From an uncultured Collinsella sp. (lineage in GTDB: Bacteria > Actinomycetota > Coriobacteriia > Coriobacteriales > Coriobacteriaceae): a stretch of DNA of 5,343 nucleotides. The stretch covers positions 1-5,343 of the forward strand of contig USEK01000106.1 in NCBI GenBank assembly GCA_900553705.1, given 5' to 3'. The notes under the pieces were generated by a model that saw nothing but the letters and a program-made list of their open reading frames with translations, was not told the origin of the DNA and ran no database searches. The translations under genes were made by a program, and so were the position numbers. This document shows positions 1 through 4,820 of this stretch, one piece after another (positions within the stretch are counted from its first letter, which is position 1; each line of letters starts with the position of its first letter).

Positions 1-46
1 TACTCCCCATTGCATGCCAAGGCATTTCCGGCGTACATGGGGAGTA
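1..46. repeat. 46-bp unit with perfect 10-bp inverted ends
   Basis: TACTCCCCAT at 1-10 is the exact reverse complement of ATGGGGAGTA at 37-46. Between them, 14-25 is a second dyad, ATGCC-AA-GGCAT. The unit could fold as a hairpin or serve as paired protein-binding sites. Its left arm is at the very start of the window, so the true unit may extend further left. Confidence 0.6.
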
Positions 47-73
47 AATAACGCGGTGGCTTACATGGCGGCA

Positions 74-90
74 CGCGGCAGTACGCCGCG
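74..90. repeat. GC-rich hairpin CGCGGC-AGTAC-GCCGCG
   Basis: There are six perfect G/C pairs (74-79 with 85-90) around a 5-nt loop. The hairpin lies inside the interval bounded by the inverted GGGAGTAA copies at 40-47 and 104-111. No T-tract follows on either strand, so it is not a terminator. Its role is unknown. Confidence 0.55.
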
Positions 91-135
91 GCATTTCCCC
101 TGGTTACTCCCGTTTTCATTGAGGCGGCGAGATTC

Positions 136-343
136 TTTACTCCCCATTAACCACCTGGGAAAACGCTGTGAGAAGACCGCCGAAAAGCCTATTGAGTTCG
201 ATTTGGGTTTCACAGGCCCCGAAACGGCCCCGTTTGGCTCTCGGGGACAATAATCGAGCGTCTACTCACTTGGGATGAATCCTTACTCCCGTTCCTCCGA
301 ATGCCGCACCGTGCCTTGCCGTCTTGAAACACAGGGGAGTAAA
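136..343. repeat. 208-bp segment bounded by perfect 10-bp inverted repeats
   Basis: TTTACTCCCC at 136-145 is the exact reverse complement of GGGGAGTAAA at 334-343. The segment contains a long-range dyad (CTGTGA 166-171 with TCACAG 210-215), the strong hairpin at 217-246, and one further GGGAGTAA copy on the minus strand. It has the outline of a miniature inverted-repeat element, but I find no target-site duplication: the flanks are GATTC on the left and TTGCG on the right. Because the same motif occurs elsewhere in the region, these two copies may simply be members of the cluster and not true ends. Confidence 0.35.
217..246. repeat. Strong stem-loop without T-tract
   Basis: CCCCG (217-221) pairs with CGGGG (242-246), and AAACGG (222-227) pairs with CCGTTT (230-235). 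A 6-nt bulge (236-241) lies on one side only. That gives about eleven pairs stacked on a very short loop. Neither strand has a T-run after the stem, which argues against an intrinsic terminator. It could be part of a structured RNA or a protein-binding dyad. Confidence 0.5.
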
Positions 344-381
344 TTGCGAAATCGCAGGTGAAAGGGAGTAAAACGACAAAG

Positions 382-413
382 AAAAAACCTCCGTCCCAAC
401 GCGGGAACGGAGG
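382..413 (-). terminator. Rho-independent terminator of guaA
   Basis: Read on the minus strand, CCTCCGT (413-407) pairs perfectly with ACGGAGG (394-388). The stem extends by three C/G pairs past a one-base bulge around a 5-nt loop, and six T's follow directly (387-382). The stem starts about 117 bases after the guaA stop codon, and guaA is the only minus-strand gene upstream, so this ends the guaA mRNA. The 116 bases between stop codon and stem (414-529) hold no gene I can support. They contain a weak dyad, CACCA (433-437) with TGGTG (445-449). Confidence 0.85.
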
Positions 414-529
414 CTCGGTTATCGTATTTACTCACCAACATCGCTGGTGGCTTTGCCATGACTCTCGTACGAAACGAAACTCAGCGGCACAGTGCGGCAC
501 TCAATAATGCAGGTCAGAACCCTATCGGC

Positions 530-2128
530 CTACTCCCACTCAATCGTCGCAGGCGGCTTGGACGTGATGTCGTAGCACACGCGGTTGGCGCCGGGGACCT
601 CGGCCACGATGCGGCCGGAGATGCGGGCCAAGACGTCGTAGGGTAGCTTGGCCCAGTCGGCGGTCATGGCGTCGCTGGACTCCACGGCGCGCAGGATAAT
701 GGGGCGCTGATAGGTGCGCTCGTCGCCCATAACGCCGACGGACTTGATGTCGGGCAGGACCGCAAAGTACTGCCAGCAGCTGTGCTCGGAGTTGCGCTCG
801 CCGGTCTGCTCAAACAGGCGCTGGTTGTAGGCGTCGAGCTCCTCGCGCACGATGGCGTCGGCATTCTTGAGGATCTCGAGCTTCTCCTTGTCGACTGCAC
901 CGATGATGCGGATGGCCAGACCCGGGCCCGGGAAGGGCTGACGGAACACGATGTGACCCGGCAGGCCAAGCGCCAGACCAAGCGCGCGGACTTCGTCCTT
1001 AAAGAAGTGGTCGAGCGGCTCGATGAGGTCGAAGTGCACGCCCTCGGGGAACGGGATCAAGTTGTGGTGGCTCTTGATGGTGGCCGTCTTGCCACCCGTC
1101 TTGCGAGCGCCGGACTCGATGATGTCGGGGTAGATGGTGCCCTGAGCCAGGTACTTGACCGGCTTACCATCGGTCTCGAGCTGCTGCGCCACGGCGAAGA
1201 ACTCTTTCCAGAACTGCGTACCGATGATGCGGCGCTTCTCCTCGGGCTCGGTCACGCCGGCCAGAAGCTCGGCATAACGGTCCTCGGCGTGGACGTGGAT
1301 AAAGTCGACGTCAAACTGCTTGGTGAAGACCTCCTCCACCTGCTCGGGCTCGCCTTTGCGCAGCAGACCGTGGTTGATGAACACGCAGGTCATCTGCTTG
1401 CCCACGGCGCGGGCGCCCAGGGCAGCCACGACGGAGGAGTCGACGCCACCGGACAGGGCCAGAATCACGCGGTCGTCGCCGACCTTCTCGCGGAACTCGG
1501 CCGTCATGGTCTCGGCCAGGTTGTCCATGCTCCAGTTGGGCTCCAGGCCGCAGATCTCAAACAGGAAGTTGCTCAGCAGCTGCTGACCATACTCGGAGTG
1601 CTTGACCTCGGGGTGGAACTGCGTGGTGAAGATCTTGCGCTCGGGGCACTCCATGGCGGCAACCGGGCACACGTCGGTGCTGGCGGTAACGGTAAAGCCC
1701 TCGGGCACCTCGGACACGGCGTCGCGGTGGCTCATCCACACGGTTTGCTCCATGGGCGTGGAGTTAAAGAGCTTGGCGCCGGCAGTACGCGTAATAGTGG
1801 CACGGCCGTACTCGCCCACCTCGGAGTGACCGACCTTGCCGCCGAGCGTCACGGCCGTGATCTGATGGCCGTAGCAGAAGCCCAGGACGGGAAGGCCCAG
1901 GTCAAAGATGGCGGGGTCGATGGACGGAGCGTCCTCGGCGTACACGGAAGCCGGACCGCCGGAAAGGATGAGCGCAGAGGCGTTCATCTCGCGAATCTCA
2001 TCGGCCGAGATGTCGCAGGGGACAATCTCGGAATACACGTTGAGGTCGCGGACGCGACGGGCAATGAGCTGACCGTACTGCGCACCAAAGTCGAGTACGA
2101 GGACCTTTGCGGAAGCATTTTGATCCAT
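530..2128 (-). CDS. guaA: GMP synthase (glutamine-hydrolysing)
   Basis: This cytoplasmic enzyme makes the last step to GMP: XMP + ATP + glutamine gives GMP + AMP + PPi + glutamate. The product is 532 aa, close to the usual family length. The N-terminal class I glutamine amidotransferase domain (about 8-195) carries the nucleophile Cys85 in GFCYGHQ and the triad partners His172 and Glu174 in FHPEV. The ATP-pyrophosphatase domain has the P-loop SGGVDSS at 226-232. The C-terminal dimerisation domain shows RQPFPGPGLAIRIIG (396-410) and ends in the canonical PPATIEWE. I chose the ATG at 2128 because the amidotransferase fold begins right after it and a purine-rich GAGGGGG Shine-Dalgarno lies just upstream. 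The frame stays open 42 codons further, but that extension looks like leader sequence. It is divergent from the asparaginase gene and followed by its own terminator, so it is probably monocistronic. The identification is certain. Confidence 0.98.
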   Translation of the reverse strand: MDQNASAKVLVLDFGAQYGQLIARRVRDLNVYSEIVPCDISADEIREMNASALILSGGPASVYAEDAPSIDPAIFDLGLPVLGFCYGHQITAVTLGGKVGHSEVGEYGRATITRTAGAKLFNSTPMEQTVWMSHRDAVSEVPEGFTVTASTDVCPVAAMECPERKIFTTQFHPEVKHSEYGQQLLSNFLFEICGLEPNWSMDNLAETMTAEFREKVGDDRVILALSGGVDSSVVAALGARAVGKQMTCVFINHGLLRKGEPEQVEEVFTKQFDVDFIHVHAEDRYAELLAGVTEPEEKRRIIGTQFWKEFFAVAQQLETDGKPVKYLAQGTIYPDIIESGARKTGGKTATIKSHHNLIPFPEGVHFDLIEPLDHFFKDEVRALGLALGLPGHIVFRQPFPGPGLAIRIIGAVDKEKLEILKNADAIVREELDAYNQRLFEQTGERNSEHSCWQYFAVLPDIKSVGVMGDERTYQRPIILRAVESSDAMTADWAKLPYDVLARISGRIVAEVPGANRVCYDITSKPPATIEWE

Positions 2129-2169
2129 GGTTTCCCCCTCTTGTTGGCGGGGAGCCGGTGCCCACCCGC
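2129..2169 (-). promoter_or_regulatory. guaA leader: Shine-Dalgarno with possible competing hairpins
   Basis: The guaA ribosome binding site GAGGGGG lies at 2140-2134. Upstream on the minus strand, GCGGG (2169-2165) can pair with CCCGC (2151-2147). Alternatively TCCCC (2153-2149) can pair with GGGGA (2137-2133), which overlaps the Shine-Dalgarno. The two pairings use the same C-run, so they are mutually exclusive. Further upstream are -10-like hexamers TATAAC (2209-2204) and TACACT (2200-2195) around the 8-bp palindrome GTGTACAC (2196-2203), but I see no convincing -35. I looked for purine and ZTP riboswitch signatures and did not find them. Confidence 0.3.
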
Positions 2170-2291
2170 GCGAATGAATGAAAATAACCTCCATAGTGTA
2201 CACGTTATATGGGGTTTCTCGTCCCTCGCAGCCATCAGCGCACGGCAAACGCACGACCTGGGCCCCTATTTGACGGCAATTGAAGTGTTAC

Positions 2292-2320
2292 CAAACGTTG
2301 CAGATGATGTAATACGTTTG
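2292..2320. promoter_or_regulatory. Inverted repeat CAAACGT-N15-ACGTTTG before the asparaginase gene
   Basis: The arms at 2292-2298 and 2314-2320 are perfect 7-bp inverted repeats separated by 15 bp. The right arm overlaps the putative -35 hexamer of the asparaginase promoter, which is a typical place for a repressor site. No regulator is evident next to it. Confidence 0.35.
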
Positions 2321-2345
2321 AACATTGGACGCCCTGTGCCACAAT
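2318..2345 (+). promoter_or_regulatory. Candidate sigma-A promoter of the asparaginase gene
   Basis: TTGAAC (2318-2323) and CACAAT (2340-2345) are separated by 16 bp and match four of six bases each of the -35 and -10 consensus. Transcription would start near 2352, giving a leader of about 45 nt. The start codon at 2397 is preceded by AGGA (2385-2388) at 8-nt spacing. Confidence 0.4.
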
Positions 2346-2396
2346 ACTGCCGAACGACTCCGCCTCTGCGGCGGCAAATACGATAGGAATACCAGC

Positions 2397-3410
2397 ATGA
2401 AGCGCATCCTTCTCATCGCCACGGGCGGCACCATCGCATCGACCGAGGACGGCAACGGCCTCTCCCCCGCCCTGACCGGTGAGGAGCTCGCCCAGAGTGT
2501 CCCCGAGATCTCGGGCCTTTGCGAGCTCGACGTCGTGCAGCCCATGAACATCGACAGCACCAATATGCGCCCCAGTGACTGGATGCGTATCCGCGACGTC
2601 ATCGTCGAGGGTTATGCCGACCACGACGGCTTCGTGATTCTGCACGGCACCGACACCATGAGCTACACCGCGGCAGCGCTTTCCTACCTGATTCAGGACA
2701 GCCCCAAGCCCATCGTGCTCACCGGCTCGCAAAAGCCCATGGGCAATCCCTTTACCGACGCCAAGCTCAACCTGTACCAGAGCCTGCTCTATGCGCTCGA
2801 CGAGCACTCGCACGATGTCTCGATTGTGTTTGGCGGCGTCGCCATTGCCGGCACGCGCGCCCGCAAGCAGCGCACCATGAGCTTTAACGCGTTCATTAGC
2901 GTCAACTATCCGCCCATTGCCTATATCCGCAACGACCGCATCGTTCGCAACGGACTCCATGGCACTCACCAGAACGAGAACCCGGTTCGTTTCTACGACA
3001 GCATCGACCCGCGCGTATTTGTACTCAAGCTTACGCCCGGCGTAAACCCGGGCATCCTCGACGCCCTTGCCGATAGCTACGACGCCGTGATTCTGGAGAC
3101 CTTTGGCATTGGCGGTATCCCCGAGTTTGGTGAGTCGGGCGAGTCGTTCCAAGAGGCAATTTTCCGCTGGGTCGATTCGGGCCGCACCGTCGTTATGACC
3201 ACGCAGGTCCCCGAAGAGGGCCTCGATCTGGGCGTTTATGAGGTCGGCCGTGCTTACGCCGATCATCCGGGCATTCTGCGCGGCGACGATATGACAACCG
3301 AGACGCTCGTGGCCAAAACCATGTGGGCACTCGGCCAGTCACGCGATGCCGCCGAGATCCAGCGCCTGTTCTACAGCCAAGTCAACCACGACCGCATCCC
3401 GATGGCGTAA
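2397..3410 (+). CDS. ansA: Type I (cytoplasmic) L-asparaginase
   Basis: The enzyme hydrolyses asparagine to aspartate and ammonia. The product is 337 aa, matching the AnsA type I family (about 330-340 aa). It has no signal peptide, which fits the cytoplasmic type and not the periplasmic type II. Active-site signature 1 is TGGTIAS at 9-15, with nucleophile Thr12. Signature 2 is HGTDTM at 83-88, with Thr85 and Asp86. Ser54 sits where the substrate-binding serine is expected (DST, 53-55), and Lys157 in RARKQ is the likely catalytic lysine. The C-terminal domain has the LKLTPGVNPGIL and LETFGIGGIPE blocks (about 210-243) typical of AnsA. I chose the ATG at 2397, 24 codons inside the open frame, because the mature fold (MKRILLIATGG) begins there with an AGGA upstream. 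It is divergent from guaA with no same-strand partner. The family is certain; the substrate could include glutamine to some extent. Confidence 0.95.
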   Translation: MKRILLIATGGTIASTEDGNGLSPALTGEELAQSVPEISGLCELDVVQPMNIDSTNMRPSDWMRIRDVIVEGYADHDGFVILHGTDTMSYTAAALSYLIQDSPKPIVLTGSQKPMGNPFTDAKLNLYQSLLYALDEHSHDVSIVFGGVAIAGTRARKQRTMSFNAFISVNYPPIAYIRNDRIVRNGLHGTHQNENPVRFYDSIDPRVFVLKLTPGVNPGILDALADSYDAVILETFGIGGIPEFGESGESFQEAIFRWVDSGRTVVMTTQVPEEGLDLGVYEVGRAYADHPGILRGDDMTTETLVAKTMWALGQSRDAAEIQRLFYSQVNHDRIPMA

Positions 3411-3731
3411 TCCCCAAGGCAGTTCCACTTATCGCAGCCTCAAACGACAGGTGGTCCCCCTTGGGCCGTGCAAAAATCGGAGTATTCTGCAATTTCTCCG
3501 CCGGAGGCGCAGAATCGGCTGATTGTTAGACAAACTTTTCGGACGAACGGGCCGTCTAGTAAATTTTTATTCCTCATTTTTATTTAGCGCGTGGATTAAC
3601 TACTGTTAAAAAGGCAACGCCAGCCGCTCGGGCTACCATCTACGGCTGAACAGGTGCTGAATACTCGCGATTTTGCACATCGCAACCAGGGGGACCCGCC
3701 CAAAGAGCGTCAAATACAGCGGGGGAACGCC
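3411..3731. other. Intergenic region between convergent genes, with several inverted repeats
   Basis: I see no credible gene in these 321 bases. Three bases after the asparaginase stop, CCCAAGG (3413-3419) pairs with CCTTGGG (3459-3465), with inner CCAC (3425-3428) and GTGG (3451-3454) also pairing. A second dyad, ATTCTGC (3484-3490) with GCAGAAT (3509-3515), encloses CTCC-GCC-GGAG. On the minus side it is followed after about seven bases by five T's (3476-3472), so it could stop transcription towards the asparaginase gene. A weak stem at 3541-3557 precedes a T-rich stretch (3562-3585) and could terminate the asparaginase mRNA. The stretch 3558-3612 is conspicuously AT-rich and contains the dyad TTAAC-TACT-GTTAA (3596-3609). 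Confidence 0.5.
3608..3648 (-). terminator. Possible terminator of the XRE regulator gene
   Basis: On the minus strand CAGCCG (3648-3643) pairs with CGGCTG (3626-3621), and five T's (3612-3608) follow after eight further bases that can form a small GGC-GCC stem. The loop is long (16 nt) and the T-run is detached, so this is a weak call. It lies about 85 bases after the regulator's stop codon. Confidence 0.3.
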
Positions 3732-3950
3732 CTATTCGATACCCTCGAGAAGCTCTGACACCGTCATGCCAAGGGCGGGCGCGATCTTAAATAGAACCTT
3801 GAGCGTGAAATTTGCCGTCCCATCTTCGATTCGGTCGAGGTAGGGTCGGCTGATTCCTGTCGCCACACAAAAATCAACCTTGGAGATACCAAGGTCCCTG
3901 CGTGTCTCTTCGACCCGCCCGCCAAGAATCTGTTTAGCACGTTCGTCCAT
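3732..3950 (-). CDS. XRE-family helix-turn-helix transcriptional regulator
   Basis: This 72-aa protein is essentially a single HTH_3/Cro-C1 type DNA-binding domain. The recognition region runs through ISKVDFCVATGISRPYLDRIEDG (22-44), and the five-helix fold continues through LKVLFKIAPALGMTVSELLEG (50-70). There is no room for a separate ligand or dimerisation domain. Proteins of this size bind palindromes as dimers and often repress their own promoter. The ATG at 3950 is the only standard start in frame after the upstream stop near 3998. I see no good Shine-Dalgarno before it, so translation may be weak or the leader very short. It is divergent from the 129-aa gene and shares a 76-bp gap with it that contains a perfect 24-bp palindrome. 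I infer that it represses both genes. It could also be the regulator half of a diverged toxin-antitoxin-like or phage-derived module. Confidence 0.9.
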   Translation of the reverse strand: MDERAKQILGGRVEETRRDLGISKVDFCVATGISRPYLDRIEDGTANFTLKVLFKIAPALGMTVSELLEGIE

Positions 3951-3979
3951 GCAGACGAGTTTGAAATGGAGCCGAACAT

Positions 3980-4003
3980 AAACGTAAACTATAGTTTACG
4001 TTT
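3980..4003. promoter_or_regulatory. Perfect 24-bp palindrome, probable operator shared by the divergent pair
   Basis: The half-site AAACGTAAACTA (3980-3991) is followed without spacer by its exact reverse complement (3992-4003). The match breaks on both sides. It lies 29 bp from the ATG of the XRE gene and 23 bp from the ATG of the 129-aa gene. Its centre contains TATAGT on the plus strand (3990-3995) and TATAGT on the minus strand (3993-3988), either of which could serve as a -10 element. Both predicted starts would then be about 25-31 nt from the start codons. The -35 regions are poor on both sides. A dimer bound here would cover both -10 elements. Confidence 0.8.
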
Positions 4004-4026
4004 TGCCGAATACACAGGAGTTTTCT

Positions 4027-4416
4027 ATGTCGGGTTCTTCGGTCCGCACGTACCGAGCCACGCTTCACACAAACAGCGCACCGCCCAAGCTCGTCGTCGT
4101 TGAAGCAGAATGTCTTTCGCCCGATGAGCGCACAGCATTTGCATTGCTATCAAGTCGCGTCGCCGCCGTTCTGGTCCCTTGCCCGGCGCAAGGCGAACTT
4201 GCCATCCAATGCCAAGCGCACAGTTGCTCGCTCAATCAGGCTGCCGTAATCGCAACCAGCCAACGCGGCCTGCCCCTTCTCTTAGAAGCTGGTATCGCGC
4301 TCGCCCTTCGCGGAGCCGGATACGAAAACGAGGCCGCCGCCGACATGGTCTTTAAACCACGATCGAGCGGCGGCCTCGCAGCAGCCATCGAATATGCTTG
4401 CAGGCTCGTTGCCTAA
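4027..4416 (+). CDS. Conserved-looking protein of unknown function, divergent from XRE regulator
   Basis: The product is 129 aa and I do not recognise its family. The ATG at 4027 has AGGAG at 4016-4020 with 6-nt spacing, which is the best ribosome binding site in this area. An in-frame TTG at 4003 would overlap the operator palindrome and lacks a site. The protein is alanine-rich and soluble-looking, with no signal peptide or clear membrane span. It has a block of three cysteines (CPAQGELAIQCQAHSC, 52-67) and an earlier Cys29. The C-terminal 40 residues (about GIALALRGAGYENEAAADMVF onward, 89-109, then GGLAAAIE) faintly resemble the tail of Cof-type HAD phosphatases, but the N-terminal DxD catalytic motif is absent and the protein is far too short. 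It is controlled, I infer, by the adjacent XRE protein. It runs convergently into the DUF1648 gene with 9 bases between the stops. Confidence 0.8.
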   Translation: MSGSSVRTYRATLHTNSAPPKLVVVEAECLSPDERTAFALLSSRVAAVLVPCPAQGELAIQCQAHSCSLNQAAVIATSQRGLPLLLEAGIALALRGAGYENEAAADMVFKPRSSGGLAAAIEYACRLVA

Positions 4417-4425
4417 AAGGACAAG

Positions 4426-4809
4426 CTAGAAACCAAAACCAAAGCCCGTTCCGGTAATCGCCGAGTACATAAAGTAAACGTTGATCACATTGAGGAACAC
4501 GCCCGTGATGCAGCCGTTGCGCAGGTAGCGCTCGCACACGATGCGCGCCATGGCGGCGGAGTCATCATTGTTTTTAGCTTGGCGTCCTGCCGTAAAGTAC
4601 GTCGCCACGCTCAGCAGCAGGTTGAGCACCGGCAGTGCCAGCAGCTCGTAGCTCTTGCCCCAGCGCGTCACCTCGCCGGCTGCGTTAAACTTCGTTGCCA
4701 CCTCGGAACCAATGTTGGGAATTACAAACGCTGCGACCACCAGCGGAAGAACCGCAAGTACGAGCAGTGCAATACCCATGTAGCCCGCTTTTTTGCCATA
4801 TTTAAACAT
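4426..4809 (-). CDS. Small DUF1648-type integral membrane protein
   Basis: This 127-aa protein has three predicted membrane helices: about 10-31 (MGIALLVLAVLPLVVAAFVI), 53-73 (ELLALPVLNLLLSVATYF) and 99-118 (TGVFLNVINVYFMYSAI). Between helices 1 and 2, KFNAAGEVTRWGKS (40-53) is the signature of DUF1648, the domain found in SdpI-like and related membrane proteins. The C-terminus is an odd Gly-Phe tail (GTGFGFGF). The start codon lies 11 bases after the ychF stop. AAGGA (4822-4818) overlaps that stop codon and serves as a ribosome binding site, so the gene is probably co-transcribed and perhaps translationally coupled with ychF. SdpI itself gives immunity to the SdpC toxin, but this protein lacks the rest of SdpI and I do not assign that role. 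Confidence 0.8.
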   Translation of the reverse strand: MFKYGKKAGYMGIALLVLAVLPLVVAAFVIPNIGSEVATKFNAAGEVTRWGKSYELLALPVLNLLLSVATYFTAGRQAKNNDDSAAMARIVCERYLRNGCITGVFLNVINVYFMYSAITGTGFGFGF

Positions 4810-4820
4810 GCGCGTCGTCC

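Larger units (their letters stand above)
1..372. repeat. Gene-free region with clustered GGGAGTAA motifs in both orientations
   Basis: I see no credible gene here. The 8-mer GGGAGTAA is present on the plus strand at 40-47, 335-342 and 364-371, and on the minus strand (TTACTCCC) at 104-111, 137-144 and 283-290. A seventh copy, TACTCCC, is clipped by the window start at 1-7. Looser relatives are TTTACTCACC at 427-436 and TACTCCCA across the guaA stop codon (531-538). The wider consensus is roughly (G)GGGAGTAAA, often preceded by AT or AC. Spacing and orientation are irregular, so this is not a CRISPR array or a simple tandem repeat. It lies beyond the guaA terminator. It could be an operator array for a gene left of the window, a palindromic intergenic repeat family, or a decayed small mobile element; the sequence does not decide between these. 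Confidence 0.7.

Noticed and set aside
14..253. 79-codon plus-strand reading frame in the motif cluster
   Set aside because: It starts inside a dyad, has no ribosome binding site, runs through several repeat copies and stem-loops, and resembles no protein I know. The composition looks like translated intergenic DNA.
1..372. CRISPR array
   Set aside because: The repeated unit is only 8-10 bp, occurs in both orientations, and the intervals range from about 22 to 139 bp.
2129..2254. 42-codon N-terminal extension of guaA
   Set aside because: GuaA homologues start close to the amidotransferase domain, and the ATG at 2128 has a clear Shine-Dalgarno. The extension overlaps the likely promoter and leader.
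2129..2260. Purine or ZTP riboswitch before guaA
   Set aside because: The conserved core of the guanine riboswitch (CTACC block and closing GACTATA) is absent. Only a vague GGTGGG...CCGCC resemblance to the ZTP motif exists, without its 5' half.
782..2386. 534-codon plus-strand frame antisense to guaA
   Set aside because: Long antisense frames are expected opposite a GC-rich gene with G/C-biased third positions. The protein is low-complexity (Leu, Gly, Ala, Val, His, Asp) and guaA on the other strand is certain.
2235..3266. 343-codon minus-strand frame antisense to the asparaginase gene
   Set aside because: It is the same codon-bias shadow. The asparaginase signatures on the plus strand leave no doubt about the coding strand.
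3323..3529. 68-codon plus-strand frame overlapping the end of the asparaginase gene
   Set aside because: It lies mostly in another frame of the asparaginase gene and then runs through the 3' stem-loops. It has no ribosome binding site.
3732..4416. Classical toxin-antitoxin operon
   Set aside because: The two genes are divergent, not co-transcribed, and the 129-aa protein shows no RelE, HipA, HicA or Zeta-type motif. A regulatory pair is the simpler reading.
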